A stretch of DNA of 64,000 nt from Aquibacillus saliphilus. Its GTDB lineage: Bacteria > Bacillota > Bacilli > Bacillales > Amphibacillaceae. Below the pieces are notes generated by a model. The model saw nothing but the letters and a program-made list of their open reading frames with translations, was not told the origin of the DNA and made no database searches. Shown here one piece after another: positions 25,352-34,958 of the stretch (position 1 is the first letter of the stretch; every line of letters begins with the position of its first letter). A program made the position numbers and the translations under genes. The stretch covers positions 124,001 through 188,000 of the forward strand of contig NZ_JAIZAP010000003.1 in the NCBI RefSeq assembly GCF_020404745.1, given 5' to 3'.

Positions 25352-26061
25352 TTTACTGCCTCCAGTCGATTGAGAATAGCTTCGTACACCTTTAAAAGGT
25401 CACCTAAATCTTCGCGAAACACATCTTTATCCATTTTCTCTCCAGTATCTTTGTCCCATAGTCTGCATGTATCCGGTGAAACCTCATCAGATAGAATAAT
25501 CTCGCCATTTAGATTCCTACCGAATTCTAATTTAAAGTCGACCAAGGTTAAGTTCACTTCACTAAAGAACTCGCTAAGGTGTTGATTAATCACCAAAGCT
25601 GTGGTTTTAACATCAGCAAGCTCTTGCTCAGATAAATCAGTTAGTAGTCGCGCATGTTCGTCATTTATTATCGGATCTCCAAGCCCATCATCTTTAAAAT
25701 AAAGTTCAACTAGAGGGGGTGCAAATTCGACTTTTTCAGGTATTCCTAAGCGACGAGTAATACTTCCAGCTGCAATATTACGAACGACAACTTCTACAGG
25801 GACAATTTTCGTTCTTTTTACTAATTGTTCCGTTTCGTTTAAACTCCGTTCGAAATGACTCTTTACACCTCTCGCATGTAAAAAATCAAAAACCTTGGAG
25901 GATATAAGGTTGTTGTATTTACCTTTCCCAGTAAAACTCGCCTTCTTGATACCGTTAAAAGCCGTGGCATCATTTTTATAAGAAAGAATCAATTGTGAAT
26001 CGTTACCACTCACTTTAAATACTTGTTTTGCTTTACCTTCATACAAAAGTTCACCCTTCAC
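25348..26061 (-). CDS. purC: SAICAR synthase PurC
   Basis: A 237-residue ligase that adds aspartate to CAIR. Features: LLYEGKAKQVFKV, VEVVVRNIAAGSITRRLG and LVDFKLEFGR, then SPDTCRLWD. The start is GTG at 26061, 8 bases after GGGGG. It is followed by an ATGA overlap with purS. Confidence 0.96.
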   Translation of the reverse strand: MKGELLYEGKAKQVFKVSGNDSQLILSYKNDATAFNGIKKASFTGKGKYNNLISSKVFDFLHARGVKSHFERSLNETEQLVKRTKIVPVEVVVRNIAAGSITRRLGIPEKVEFAPPLVELYFKDDGLGDPIINDEHARLLTDLSEQELADVKTTALVINQHLSEFFSEVNLTLVDFKLEFGRNLNGEIILSDEVSPDTCRLWDKDTGEKMDKDVFREDLGDLLKVYEAILNRLEAVK

Positions 26062-26093
26062 TTGTGCAACCCCCTAAGTTTTAGTCAATCCTT

Positions 26094-27386
26094 CTATAAA
26101 CCAATCTTGTCGAAAATGCGATCAACATTTTTTAGATGATAGGTGTAATCAAAACAATCATCAATTTGGTCGGTTGTTAATGTCGAAGTTATTTTCTTCT
26201 CAGCCTCTATTAATTCTCTGAAAGGTATTGCATCTTCCCATGCTTTCATTGCGTTTGGTTGAACAATATCGTATGCTTCTTCTCTACTCATCCCTTGATC
26301 AATTAACGACAGTAGTACACGTTGAGAGAATATTACGCCATATGTTTTGTCGATATTTTTTTTCATATTTTCCGGGAACACAGTCAGGTTTTTAACAATG
26401 TTCGAAAACCGGTTTAGCATATAGTTAAGTGCAATTGTGGCGTCTGGCAAAATCACACGTTCTGCAGACGAATGCGAAATATCACGTTCGTGCCACAACG
26501 AAACATTTTCATAAGCCGTCACCATATACCCACGAATCAATCTTGCCATACCAGTCATATTTTCAGATCCAATTGGATTTCTTTTATGTGGCATAGCCGA
26601 TGAACCCTTTTGTCCTTTAGCAAAAAATTCCTCAACTTCTCTTGTTTCTGTTTTCTGTAACCCTCGAATCTCTGTTGCAAATTTCTCGATTGAACTGGCA
26701 ATTAAAGCTAGTGTAGAAAGATACTGCGCGTGTCGATCTCTTTGCAAGGTTTGTGTCGATACCGGCGCAGCTGAAAGTCCTAATTTTTCACACACATATT
26801 CTTCAACGAACGGATCAATATTGGCGTACGTTCCAACAGCTCCAGATAATTTTCCTGTTTCGATTGTTTTCGCGGCTGCATTAAACCTTTCTAAATTGCG
26901 TTTCATTTCTTCATACCAAAGCGCCATTTTCAGGCCAAAGGTCGTAGGTTCCGCATGGACACCATGTGTTCTACCCATCTGTACGGTGTGTTTATGTTCC
27001 TTTGCCTTATCAGCTAGAATGTCAACAAACCGTTCAATATCTTTTCTCAAAATTTGGTTTGCCTGTTTTAATGTGTAAGACAGGGCAGTATCTACTACAT
27101 CAGTTGAAGTCAGCCCGTAATGAACCCACTTTCTTTCCTCGCCAAGCGTTTCCGATACAGCTCTTGTAAATGCTACGACATCATGTCTAGTTTCTTGTTC
27201 TATTTCAAAAATTCGATTGACATCAAATGACGCATTTTCACGAAGTTTTTTCACATCTTCTTTTGGTATAATTCCAAGTTCACTCCATGCCTCGCATGCT
27301 AATATTTCTACCTCTAGCCAAGCATCAAACCTGTTTTCATCTGTCCATATTGCTCCCATTTCTTCACGTGTATAACGACTAATCAT
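26094..27386 (-). CDS. purB: Adenylosuccinate lyase PurB
   Basis: A 430-residue fumarase-superfamily lyase that acts twice: on SAICAR, and on adenylosuccinate to give AMP. The signature loop [17 protein letters not shown] and the catalytic region [12 protein letters not shown] are intact, as is [16 protein letters not shown]. Lies between purK and purC. Confidence 0.97.
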   Translation of the reverse strand: MISRYTREEMGAIWTDENRFDAWLEVEILACEAWSELGIIPKEDVKKLRENASFDVNRIFEIEQETRHDVVAFTRAVSETLGEERKWVHYGLTSTDVVDTALSYTLKQANQILRKDIERFVDILADKAKEHKHTVQMGRTHGVHAEPTTFGLKMALWYEEMKRNLERFNAAAKTIETGKLSGAVGTYANIDPFVEEYVCEKLGLSAAPVSTQTLQRDRHAQYLSTLALIASSIEKFATEIRGLQKTETREVEEFFAKGQKGSSAMPHKRNPIGSENMTGMARLIRGYMVTAYENVSLWHERDISHSSAERVILPDATIALNYMLNRFSNIVKNLTVFPENMKKNIDKTYGVIFSQRVLLSLIDQGMSREEAYDIVQPNAMKAWEDAIPFRELIEAEKKITSTLTTDQIDDCFDYTYHLKNVDRIFDKIGL

Positions 27387-27416
27387 TACATGTCCTCCTA
27401 AGTTTCTTTATCTGTG

Positions 27417-28544
27417 TTAGTTTGTTCCTTTAGTTTTAGTTTCAACTAATTGCTGCAATTCATTTAAATCAGAACCAACATAAGTGATGTGTCCCATTTT
27501 TCGTTTTGGCTTGACTTCCTTTTTTCCATATACATGAATATGTGCCTCACCTAGTTCATCAATGCGAGCTAGGCAGTCCTCGATATCATCACCAATTAGG
27601 TTTATCATAATCGCTGCTCCCTGAAACTCAACCGGTATTAACGGGAGCCCACAGACCGCTCGTATATGCTGTTCAAACTGTGATACGTTACAACTGTCAA
27701 TCGTAAAGTGTCCTGAGTTGTGCGGTCTTGGCGCCATTTCGTTTATATAGATATCATTTCCTTGAACAAACATTTCAATCGCGAACGTACCGACAACACC
27801 TATTCCTTCAGCAATCGTATAAGCTGCTTTCAATGCCTTCTCTTTAACAACATCATTCACAACAGCAGGAGCGATTGTCTGATCTAAGATATGGTCCTTG
27901 TGATGATTTTCAGCAACTGGGAAAACCGTCATCTCTCCATTTGCTGACCTAGTGAATACAACCGATATCTCTTTTTCAAATTCAATCCATTGTTCTAGTA
28001 ACAATCGATCATTATTCTTGATAAACTTTAGTGCATCCGCCATGTCGACTTCTGATTGTAATTTAAATTGACCTTTTCCATCATAACCTCCACGACAAGT
28101 CTTGAGGACTAAAGGAAAGCCAATGCGATCTAATGCTTTATCCAAATCTGCCTTATTTTGAATAACCGCAAAATCAGCAACTGGCAAATTATTTTCTACC
28201 AATACCTTCTTTTCATTCTCTCTATCCTGGGTGATTTTTAATAACGCTGCCCCTTGTGGGAGAATACCTTGATTTTCAAGATATTGTGCAGATGCAAGGT
28301 CAACATTTTCAAATTCATACGTAATTACATCTGTTAACTCGGCTAACTGTTGGATAGCTTTGCTGTCATCGTACGCAGCTACAAGATGGCGATCACTTAC
28401 TTGTGCAGTTGGACAATCTGGCGTTGGATCTAACACAACAATTCGATAACCCATGTGTTTTGCTGCAACAGCCATCATTCTCCCTAACTGACCACCACCG
28501 ACTATTCCAATTGTATTTCCAGGTAATATCCTATTTTGTCGCAA
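27417..28544 (-). CDS. purK: N5-carboxyaminoimidazole ribonucleotide synthase PurK
   Basis: A 375-residue ATP-grasp enzyme that carboxylates AIR. Visible: [18 protein letters not shown] at the N-terminus, [17 protein letters not shown] and [16 protein letters not shown]. The start is TTG at 28544 with GAGGG 6 bases before it, and it overlaps the end of purE by 14 bases. Confidence 0.95.
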   Translation of the reverse strand: MRQNRILPGNTIGIVGGGQLGRMMAVAAKHMGYRIVVLDPTPDCPTAQVSDRHLVAAYDDSKAIQQLAELTDVITYEFENVDLASAQYLENQGILPQGAALLKITQDRENEKKVLVENNLPVADFAVIQNKADLDKALDRIGFPLVLKTCRGGYDGKGQFKLQSEVDMADALKFIKNNDRLLLEQWIEFEKEISVVFTRSANGEMTVFPVAENHHKDHILDQTIAPAVVNDVVKEKALKAAYTIAEGIGVVGTFAIEMFVQGNDIYINEMAPRPHNSGHFTIDSCNVSQFEQHIRAVCGLPLIPVEFQGAAIMINLIGDDIEDCLARIDELGEAHIHVYGKKEVKPKRKMGHITYVGSDLNELQQLVETKTKGTN

Positions 28545-29022
28545 GTTGTTCCCTCATCTCGTCAACCTTTTTTTTCATTTGATCTTGATAATCTATTAGT
28601 CTTGTTGAGATTTCATCATCAAAAGCTGCTAGAATTTGTGCCGCCAATATTCCTGCGTTTTTCGCACCGGCACTCCCGATTGCTACTGTTGCTACTGGCA
28701 CTCCTCCAGGCATTTGTACAATAGATAACAATGAATCTAATCCATTAAGACTCTTGGATTGTACTGGAACACCAATAACCGGAAGAGTTGTCTTTGCTGC
28801 AATCATGCCCGGTAAGTGGGCAGCTCCACCCGCTCCAGCAATGATTACTTTTAAGCCTCTATTTTTAGCAGAATCTGCATAGTTAAACATATCATCTGGC
28901 GTTCTATGTGCAGAAATAATCTCTTTTTCAAATGGAATATCTAGTTCATTTAATATCTCACAAGCACTTTTCATTGTTTCCCAATCCGATATGCTTCCCA
29001 TAATCACACCAACACTGTTCAT
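28531..29022 (-). CDS. purE: N5-carboxyaminoimidazole ribonucleotide mutase PurE
   Basis: A 163-residue mutase and the first gene of the purine operon. [23 protein letters not shown] and [13 protein letters not shown] are typical. The open frame continues upstream to 29169, but that part lies within the riboswitch terminator and leader. The ATG at 29022 has GAGGTC 6 bases before it and is the start. Confidence 0.96.
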   Translation of the reverse strand: MNSVGVIMGSISDWETMKSACEILNELDIPFEKEIISAHRTPDDMFNYADSAKNRGLKVIIAGAGGAAHLPGMIAAKTTLPVIGVPVQSKSLNGLDSLLSIVQMPGGVPVATVAIGSAGAKNAGILAAQILAAFDDEISTRLIDYQDQMKKKVDEMREQLATK

Positions 29023-29092
29023 AATAAAGACCTCTTTTCTATTACTAATCATTTTTAGTAGGTTTTTAGGTTGACTCACTGTACAAGACCAT

Positions 29093-29142
29093 AAAAAATG
29101 CCTATACATCTCCTCAAGGAATGAGAGAAGATGAATAGGCAT
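29093..29142 (-). terminator. Riboswitch-controlled terminator of the pur operon
   Basis: On the minus strand ATGCCTATTCATCTTCTC pairs with GAGGAGATGTATAGGCAT around a 9-base loop, followed by TTTTTTA. It sits between the aptamer and the purE start, where an expression-platform terminator is expected. Confidence 0.9.
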
Positions 29143-29206
29143 AGTCGTAACGAGCTCTTTGATATGCATTCAAATAACCATTGTATATATACAATGATCC
29201 ATCTTC

Positions 29207-29275
29207 CCCCATAGTCCATCATTTACGGTGACGGGTAGAGACGATCGGGCCATATTCCCGAAATTATATGAGGTC
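29207..29275 (-). ncRNA. Purine (guanine) riboswitch aptamer of the pur operon
   Basis: On the minus strand: P1 CCTCATA / TATGGGG, junction TATAAT, P2 CGGG / CCCG with loop AATATGG, junction TCTCTACC, the CACCGTAAAT loop of P3, then GACTATG. The C in GACTATG (position 74 of the xpt aptamer) indicates guanine or hypoxanthine rather than adenine. Binding should favour the terminator at 29093-29142 and shut off purEKBCSQLFMNHD. Confidence 0.95.
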
Positions 29276-29343
29276 TACGATACTTTATATTTCAAAATAA
29301 TTCTACATTAACCAATCTGTAAATACGAAATTGACACACATAC

Positions 29344-29373
29344 ATAATAACAAGCAATTAAGAATCATGTCAA
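29344..29373 (-). promoter_or_regulatory. Sigma-A-type promoter of the pur operon
   Basis: On the minus strand TTGACA (29368-29373) and TATTAT (29344-29349) are separated by 18 bases, placing the transcript start near 29337, shortly before the riboswitch. Confidence 0.75.
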
Positions 29374-29386
29374 TAAATATAACAAT

Positions 29387-29433
29387 AATTATCGAACGAT
29401 TAAACCACTTTATTTTATATCGTTCGTATTTAG
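29387..29433. promoter_or_regulatory. PurR operator (paired PurBoxes) upstream of purE
   Basis: ATCGAACGAT and ATCGTTCGTAT are inverted arms with CGAA (29393-29396) and TTCG (29423-29426) separated by 26 bases. B. subtilis PurR binds inverted PurBoxes centred on CGAA with this geometry upstream of its promoters. The right arm overlaps the end of the NETI gene. Confidence 0.8.
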
Positions 29434-29642
29434 AGTGGTATAGTATCAAATACTATTTGTTTACTTACTGGCTGATAGGTAGTTTCTCCATTTTTACTTA
29501 CTTCTTGAAAAACAGGTACTTCCGCTCTTCTTACAGGTGTGTATCCTTCTCGTTTTATTCGATCTAAGCATTGATCAATTGTTTCGCCTTGTTGTAATTC
29601 AAATCTTTTTTTCGAGTTATTTTTCTTGTGGTTTTTTGACAT
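29430..29642 (-). CDS. yebG: NETI motif-containing protein (YebG-like)
   Basis: A 70-residue basic protein. The sequence [21 protein letters not shown] corresponds to the conserved NETI-motif family, with Gly in place of the usual Asn. Function unknown. It overlaps the end of the yebE-like gene by 26 bases and ends inside the PurR operator of purE, the same order as yebE-yebG-purE in B. subtilis. Confidence 0.85.
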   Translation of the reverse strand: MSKNHKKNNSKKRFELQQGETIDQCLDRIKREGYTPVRRAEVPVFQEVSKNGETTYQPVSKQIVFDTIPL

Positions 29643-30183
29643 TTTTAAATAAACGCCCTTTCCTTACTTGTTTGACCCAGAAGCCTCCATGAATTTGCTT
29701 CGGCTCATAAGTGATGATAAATGCTTTGGGATCAATTTCTTGTATTGCTTGGTATAATTGCAATTCATATTTTCTAGGTGTTAGTATTTGCATCGACAAT
29801 CGGTCACCATCCATCCCATATGCAATCCAGCTTGTTACCCCGTACCCTTTATCCCGTAGTTGCCTAGTAAAGGAAAGTTCAGGGTCCTTCGATACAACAT
29901 TGACAGTAATATATCCTAATGCAAGCTTTTCTTCTATTTTCGAACCTACAATGACACCTATTCCATATCCAAGCGCATAGGCTACTAAATTTTCTATTCT
30001 TTCTAAATTTTGCAATACCAGTCCAAGTCCCAACGTGTAAATGGTAATCTCAAACATCCCAATAACTGCAGCGATATACTTTCTACCTTTAAGGGTTAAA
30101 ATTACTCGCATCGTCGAAAACGACACGTAAAAAACGTTCACCGATAAAATAATCAGAATCATGATTATTGCATTATCCAGCAT
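29617..30183 (-). CDS. yebE: UPF0316/DUF2179 membrane protein YebE
   Basis: A 188-residue protein with three hydrophobic N-terminal segments (residues 5-25, 35-55 and 63-85) followed by a soluble DUF2179 domain ([20 protein letters not shown], then [17 protein letters not shown]). Its role is not established; DUF2179 domains occur in several membrane proteins. GGAGGC lies 7 bases before the ATG. First gene of the short yebE-yebG unit. Confidence 0.88.
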   Translation of the reverse strand: MLDNAIIMILIILSVNVFYVSFSTMRVILTLKGRKYIAAVIGMFEITIYTLGLGLVLQNLERIENLVAYALGYGIGVIVGSKIEEKLALGYITVNVVSKDPELSFTRQLRDKGYGVTSWIAYGMDGDRLSMQILTPRKYELQLYQAIQEIDPKAFIITYEPKQIHGGFWVKQVRKGRLFKNVKKPQEK

Positions 30184-31049
30184 AGTAAATGCCTCCTAAA
30201 TCTCTCTTCATTTAATATTTCTATTCTAATATAAGACTGTTTCTAAAAGAGTGGGACTGCGGTTACTCGTCCCACCGAAAACATTTGTTGCTTTTTCCAA
30301 GTATTAAATCTTAAAGAGTAATTACTATAGAATCCGACTTAACTTTGGTTAGGATTTAATTCTTCCAGTGAATCGAGTGCTATACGATCGCTTCAGCAGA
30401 ATACTTCGCTTTCCATGGGCACGGCCTAAAGCCTCAGAATCAAAGAACGATTCTTCCGGGGTCTTCGGCTCGTGGGACTGCGATTACTCGTCCCATCGAA
30501 AACCTTTCGCTGTTCCCATAGGAGTCTTCGTATTCTGCTTTCGCTGAGTAGTGGTGTTCTGATTAGCGAGTACCTATTTACCGTCAATTCAACGTTTTTC
30601 GGAGTTCTTCCCACTTGAATAGAAAGCTATTCTAAGCGGAGGAAATACACGAAGACTCCTTGAAAATTCACAAATCGAATTTTCTGCGTGCGATGTTGTT
30701 TCAAGGATGCCTATTCAAGTCCTGCGGGAGGAAAGGCATAGATGAGACCCCAAAGTCGCGCAGCACGAGGAGGCTCAGCAGCCACCCGCAGAAAGCGAAG
30801 TGTATTTCCGCAGCGCTGATTTAGCACTCATCTTATAAAGACCGGAAGATAGCAAATCCTAACGAGCGTTACGTCGCAGTTTCTATCAATAGCAACAAAC
30901 TGTGCGAAAAGAGCCTAATTTATTCATGATATCGCCTATTAGGATATTCACCCATAAACGATTCATGCATACACTATATCGCATTCAGGCTTAGTACGCC
31001 AAATACAGAATGCTGTTAAAAAATTCAATTATTAAGGAGGCAGTATTTA
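30184..31049. repeat. Gene-free region made of nested intergenic repeats
   Basis: About 870 bases with no convincing gene. From 30250 to 30900 it is a mosaic: a GTGGGAC...GTCCCAC hairpin element (30250-30290 and again 30471-30510), an element beginning CAGAATACTTCGCTTTCC (30399) and ending CTTCGTATTCTGC, and a GC-richer element with TCCTGCGGGAGGAAAGG (30718 on) bounded by complementary arms near 30637 and 30810. The mosaic is repeated in divergent form at 42670-43110. The last 100 bases hold the promoter of the Hsp20 gene. Confidence 0.75.
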
Positions 31050-31478
31050 ATGGATCCCTTCAGTAATATGAATGAATGGAAAAAAAATATGGATAACTTT
31101 TTTGGAGATAGTTTTTGGAATGAGTTTGAGGATGTTCTAAAGCCACCTGTACCTCAAGTGAATCTATATCAATTTGAGAATGAATTGCTTTGTTACGTTA
31201 ATTTGCCTGGTGTTAAAGATTTAGAAAAAATAGATGTATTTGTTGATTATGCAACATTAGAATTAAAAGGAATTATAGATATTAAACATGGTGGCGGACA
31301 GGTAATTAAAGATGAAATTATCCACGGGGCATTTGAGAGAAAAATTGAATTACCATATCCTGTTCGTAGTGATAAAATTGACGCTACTTATCAGCACGGG
31401 TTACTCGTCCTACAATTACACCGTTTAATTAGAGAACAAACTAGCAAAAACAAACTTGCAATTAAACACTTAGATTAA
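31050..31478 (+). CDS. Hsp20/alpha-crystallin family protein
   Basis: A 142-residue small heat-shock-type protein. The N-terminus is rich in Phe, Trp, Asn and Met; the alpha-crystallin domain runs from about residue 35 (PQVNLYQFENELLCYVNLPG) to 130 (HGLLVLQLHR). The IXI tail motif is weak. Such short divergent members in bacilli include spore proteins (CotP, CotM, GerT types), so a spore role is possible but not shown. GGAGG precedes the ATG by 9 bases. It sits where B. subtilis has yebC and yebD. Confidence 0.8.
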   Translation: MDPFSNMNEWKKNMDNFFGDSFWNEFEDVLKPPVPQVNLYQFENELLCYVNLPGVKDLEKIDVFVDYATLELKGIIDIKHGGGQVIKDEIIHGAFERKIELPYPVRSDKIDATYQHGLLVLQLHRLIREQTSKNKLAIKHLD

Positions 31479-31519
31479 CTAGGTTGATTTTCAAAGTCAT
31501 ATTCATTTATTGACAATTA

Positions 31520-31566
31520 AAAAAGAAAAGCTTTGACCACATTGTTTGGCCAAAGCTTTTCTTTTT
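31520..31566. terminator. Bidirectional terminator between the Hsp20 gene and pbuG
   Basis: AAAAAGAAAAGCTTTG and CAAAGCTTTTCTTTTT form a long stem, with T-runs on both strands, between the two converging genes. Confidence 0.9.
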
Positions 31567-31569
31567 ATT

Positions 31570-32883
31570 CTAATGCAAGAATGCTAGATATAGAACAAAT
31601 ACCACAAACAGGAACCACATGATTGGATTAATCTCTTTCGCTCTTCCTTTAACTGCCATAAGAATTGGATAGAACACAAATCCCATAGCAATACCCGTAG
31701 CAATACTGTATGCAAGCGGCATAATAATGATTGTTAAAAATGCCGGAACTGCAACTTCAAACTTCTCCCACTCAATATCCTTTAATACAGTACACATCAA
31801 CACACCAACAATAATTAACGCCGGTGCAGTTACTGACGCAGTTACTACACTTAATAACGGCGAGAAAATTAAGGCTAACAAAAAGAATCCTGCAGTAACA
31901 ACTGATGTAAATCCTGAACGACCACCAGCACTAACACCAGTAGTTGACTCAACATAGGAAGTTGTTGTCGAAGTACCAAGCGCCGCCCCAACAACTGTAG
32001 CAGTAGAATCAGAAAGTAATGCCTTACCAGCACGAGGAAGCTTGTTGTCTTTCATCAACCCAGCTTTTGTTGCAACCGCTACTAATGTTCCAGCAGTATC
32101 AAAAAAGTCAACGAACAAGAATGTTAGAATAACTACCAGCATTTGACCAGTGAAAATATTTCCAAATTCGACAAATGCTTGACCAAACGTTGGCGCAAGA
32201 CTAGGAACAGAACCTACAACATCACTAATTCCAGTTGGAGGACTAATTAAACCGAAAATCATCCCCGCAATGGCTGTGATAATCATTCCATAGAAAACCC
32301 CGCCTTTTACGTTTAGCGTAAGAAGAATAACTGTAGCTAAAATACCAAAAACAGCTAATAAGGTAGGACCCGATGTTAAATCGCCTAAAGCAACCATAGT
32401 TGCAGGGTCAGCAATAATAATTTCAGCATTCTGAAAACCAATAAATGCAATAAACAAGCCAATACCAGCACCAACAGCAAGTTTTAAGTTACCAGGAATT
32501 GCATTAATTATCTTTTCGCGTAAGCCAGTTAATGTTAAAACAATAAAAATAAGGCCTGAAGCTAATACACCCGCTAAAGCAGTTTCCCATGGAATTCCCC
32601 AGCCTAGTACCACTGTATATGCAAAAAATGCATTCAGTCCCATACCAGGCGCAAGTGCAACTGGATATTTCGCATAAAGACCCATTACTAACGTACCAAC
32701 CGCAGCAGCAAGTGCCGTTGCTGTAAATACTGCCCCTTGGTCCATATCGATTGCACCATCAGCAGTTAAAGTAATCGGGTTAACAAATAAGATATAAGCC
32801 ATTGATAAGAACGTTGTCAGACCGGCAATAAATTCGGTACGGAAATTAGTACCTAACTCCTCAAACTGGAAAAACTTCTTCAT
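31570..32883 (-). CDS. pbuG: NCS2 family guanine/hypoxanthine permease PbuG
   Basis: A 437-residue AzgA-type purine permease with about 12-14 hydrophobic helices; MAYILFVNP, GMGLNAFFAYTVV and FVDFFDTAGTLVAVA are typical. The open frame extends to 32922, but that part lies in the riboswitch terminator. The ATG at 32883 (MKKFFQFEEL) follows GGGGAGG and is the start. The guanine riboswitch and the PurR-type operator upstream fit a role in importing hypoxanthine and guanine when purines are scarce. Confidence 0.93.
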   Translation of the reverse strand: MKKFFQFEELGTNFRTEFIAGLTTFLSMAYILFVNPITLTADGAIDMDQGAVFTATALAAAVGTLVMGLYAKYPVALAPGMGLNAFFAYTVVLGWGIPWETALAGVLASGLIFIVLTLTGLREKIINAIPGNLKLAVGAGIGLFIAFIGFQNAEIIIADPATMVALGDLTSGPTLLAVFGILATVILLTLNVKGGVFYGMIITAIAGMIFGLISPPTGISDVVGSVPSLAPTFGQAFVEFGNIFTGQMLVVILTFLFVDFFDTAGTLVAVATKAGLMKDNKLPRAGKALLSDSTATVVGAALGTSTTTSYVESTTGVSAGGRSGFTSVVTAGFFLLALIFSPLLSVVTASVTAPALIIVGVLMCTVLKDIEWEKFEVAVPAFLTIIIMPLAYSIATGIAMGFVFYPILMAVKGRAKEINPIMWFLFVVFVLYLAFLH

Positions 32884-32911
32884 TATTAATTCCTCCCCTG
32901 AATTTTGCCGC

Positions 32912-32946
32912 AAAAAAAGCACTCACTAAAGTGCCAAGTGAGTGCT
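32912..32946 (-). terminator. Riboswitch-controlled terminator of pbuG
   Basis: On the minus strand AGCACTCACT and AGTGAGTGCT form a perfect stem around TGGCACTTT, followed by seven T residues. Confidence 0.92.
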
Positions 32947-32999
32947 ACCATTAACTAAACCGGAAAATTGCAAATACATAACTAAAATTTTGCAAAACA

Positions 33000-33070
33000 C
33001 CGGCGTAGTCAGACCAATTAATGGTGGTCTGGTAGAAACTCATGGGCCATATTCCCAAAATTATACGACA
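33000..33070 (-). ncRNA. Purine (guanine) riboswitch aptamer of pbuG
   Basis: On the minus strand CGTATAAT, P2 TGGG / CCCA with loop AATATGG, junction GTTTCTACC, L3 CACCATTAAT between AGAC/GGTCT arms, then GACTACG. The C in GACTACG predicts guanine/hypoxanthine. P1 is short (CGTA / TACG). Confidence 0.92.
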
Positions 33071-33102
33071 GTTATTTATTTATTATTAAAAGTACATTAT
33101 TT

Positions 33103-33131
33103 ATAATACTAGCGAATAACAATCTAGTCAA
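33103..33131 (-). promoter_or_regulatory. Sigma-A-type promoter of pbuG
   Basis: On the minus strand TTGACT (33126-33131) and TATTAT (33103-33108) are 17 bases apart, upstream of the aptamer. Confidence 0.75.
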
Positions 33132-33133
33132 GC

Positions 33134-33178
33134 AAAAAACGAATGTTTTTATTACAAAATAATATAACGTTCGGCTAT
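33134..33178. promoter_or_regulatory. PurR operator (paired PurBoxes) upstream of pbuG
   Basis: AAAACGAATGTTT and ATAACGTTCGGCTAT carry CGAA at 33140-33143 and TTCG at 33170-33173, again exactly 26 bases apart, as in front of purE. Confidence 0.75.
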
Positions 33179-33183
33179 TACTT

Positions 33184-34722
33184 TTATTCCCACTCTATCG
33201 TTGCAGGTGGCTTACTAGTAATGTCATAGACTACTCGATTAATCTGTTCAACTTCATTGACCATCCGAGTTGAAATCTTTTCGAGCACTTCCCAAGGAAT
33301 CCTTGCCCAATCAGAAGTCATACCATCGATTGAAGTAACTGCACGTATGCCAATCGTGTAGTCATACGTTCTAGCATCGCCCATCACACCAACACTTCTG
33401 ATGTCAGGGAGAACAGTAAAGTACTGCCAAATATCACGTTCTAAACCAGCATTCTTTACTTCTTCTCTTAGGATCCAATCTGATTCCCTAACGATTTCAA
33501 GTTTTTCTTCGGTTATTTCTCCTAACACACGGATACCAAGACCTGGACCAGGAAAAGGCTGTCTCCAAACAATGTCTTCAGGTAATCCAAGCTCTATACC
33601 CAGAACTCTCACTTCATCTTTGAACAAAGTATTAAGTGGCTCAAGCAATTCAAATTGCATATTCTCTGGCAATCCACCAACGTTATGGTGTGATTTTATC
33701 GTTTGCGCTGTCTCTGTACCACTCTCAACAATATCTGTATATAGCGTGCCTTGCGCTAAATAATCGATCTCTTTAAGCTTGTCTGCTTCATCGTCAAACA
33801 CATAGATAAATTCATTACCTATGATTTTTCTTTTTTGTTCCGGGTCAGATACACCTTTTAATTTTGATAGAAAACGTTCTTGTGCATCTACTTTAATAAT
33901 ATTCATATTGAATCCTTCTTGAAGAGTTTCCATTACCATGTCTGCCTCATTCTTTCGAAGGAGCCCATGATCAACAAAAATACATGTTAATTGATCACCA
34001 ATAGCCTTATGGATTAGTGCAGCTACAACTGATGAATCCACTCCCCCACTAAGTGCACACAAGACTTTCTTGTCTCCAACTTTTGAGCGAATCTTTTCTA
34101 GCTCCTGATCAACAAAATTTTCCATTGTCCAGTCCCCAGTACATTGGCAAACATCGATAACAAATTGTTTAAGTAGCTCGTTGCCGTACTCGGTATTTCT
34201 AACTTCCGGATGAAATTGGACACCAAAAAATTGACGTTTTGTATCACTAATAGCAGCAACTGGTGTAGATGTACTGGTTGCGTCAATTTCAAATCCTATT
34301 GGCGGTTCAATCACTTTGTCACCGTGACTCATCCATACAGTCTGAGACCTCGGTGTTCCTTTAAATAGGATTGGTTCATTTGCTAAATTAATTTCCGCTT
34401 TACCATATTCTCTATCTTTAGCTCTTCTTACATTTCCACCAAAATGCAGTGTCATTAATTGCATTCCATAACAAATACCAAGAACAGGAATACCTAAGTC
34501 AAAAATTCGTTCGTCACAACGAAAACTATTCTCATCATAAACACTATGTGGCCCACCAGATAAAATAATTCCTTTTGGATTCATTTCCTTAATCTCTTCA
34601 GCCGTTAGTCGATGAGAATGTAACTCACTATAGACGCCAAACTCTCTTATCCGTCTAGTAATTAATTGGTTATATTGACTTCCAAAATCTAACACTAAAA
34701 CCATTTCGTTATTTAGGTCCAT
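33184..34722 (-). CDS. guaA: GMP synthase (glutamine-hydrolysing) GuaA
   Basis: A 512-residue enzyme that converts XMP to GMP. The N-terminal glutaminase has Cys in [11 protein letters not shown] and His/Glu in VQFHPEV; the PP-loop ATPase motif is [14 protein letters not shown], and the C-terminal dimerisation domain ends [15 protein letters not shown] lies 8 bases before the ATG. It has its own promoter and riboswitch, so it is expressed separately from the pur operon. Confidence 0.97.
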   Translation of the reverse strand: MDLNNEMVLVLDFGSQYNQLITRRIREFGVYSELHSHRLTAEEIKEMNPKGIILSGGPHSVYDENSFRCDERIFDLGIPVLGICYGMQLMTLHFGGNVRRAKDREYGKAEINLANEPILFKGTPRSQTVWMSHGDKVIEPPIGFEIDATSTSTPVAAISDTKRQFFGVQFHPEVRNTEYGNELLKQFVIDVCQCTGDWTMENFVDQELEKIRSKVGDKKVLCALSGGVDSSVVAALIHKAIGDQLTCIFVDHGLLRKNEADMVMETLQEGFNMNIIKVDAQERFLSKLKGVSDPEQKRKIIGNEFIYVFDDEADKLKEIDYLAQGTLYTDIVESGTETAQTIKSHHNVGGLPENMQFELLEPLNTLFKDEVRVLGIELGLPEDIVWRQPFPGPGLGIRVLGEITEEKLEIVRESDWILREEVKNAGLERDIWQYFTVLPDIRSVGVMGDARTYDYTIGIRAVTSIDGMTSDWARIPWEVLEKISTRMVNEVEQINRVVYDITSKPPATIEWE

Positions 34723-34765
34723 GTCTACGTCTCCTTTTTAACTACTTATATTTGATTCAGCAAAT

Positions 34766-34793
34766 AAAAAATCTGCCTTCATATAGAAGGCAG
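34766..34793 (-). terminator. Riboswitch-controlled terminator of guaA
   Basis: On the minus strand CTGCCTTC TATAT GAAGGCAG is followed by ATTTTTTA. Its 5' arm can also pair with the P1 3' strand of the aptamer (TATGAAGG), which gives a plausible antiterminator. Confidence 0.9.
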
Positions 34794-34824
34794 AAATCAA
34801 CGTTAAAAAAACAAGTGATTTCCA

Positions 34825-34897
34825 CCTTCATAGTAAAGACATTTGCGGCGTCTTCGTAGAAACTACTCAGTCCATACATTCTGAGTATATATGAAGG
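34825..34897 (-). ncRNA. Purine (guanine) riboswitch aptamer of guaA, variant loop 2
   Basis: On the minus strand P1 is a perfect 8-bp CCTTCATA / TATGAAGG, P2 is ACTCAG / CTGAGT, the junction is AGTTTCTAC, L3 is GCCGCAAAT between GAAGAC and GTCTT, and the 3' junction is TACTATG. The C in ACTATG indicates guanine. Loop 2 reads AATGTATGGA, longer than the 7-base AATATGG of the other two copies in this window. Confidence 0.85.
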
Positions 34898-34933
34898 ATA
34901 TAAGCTTTTAGATTTATATCATTTTATCAATGA

Positions 34934-34958
34934 CATAATACTAGGTCAAGACAATGAT
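34934..34958 (-). promoter_or_regulatory. Sigma-A-type promoter of guaA
   Basis: On the minus strand TTGACC (34953-34958) is followed after 17 bases by TAAAAT. The -35 box lies inside the end of the yebA gene. Confidence 0.6.

Noticed and set aside
29023-29169. Longer purE start giving 212 residues
   Set aside because: The extra codons cover the riboswitch terminator and leader; the ATG at 29022 has its own GAGGTC site and gives the usual length.
32884-32922. Longer pbuG start
   Set aside because: The extra codons overlap the riboswitch terminator; the ATG at 32883 follows GGGGAGG.
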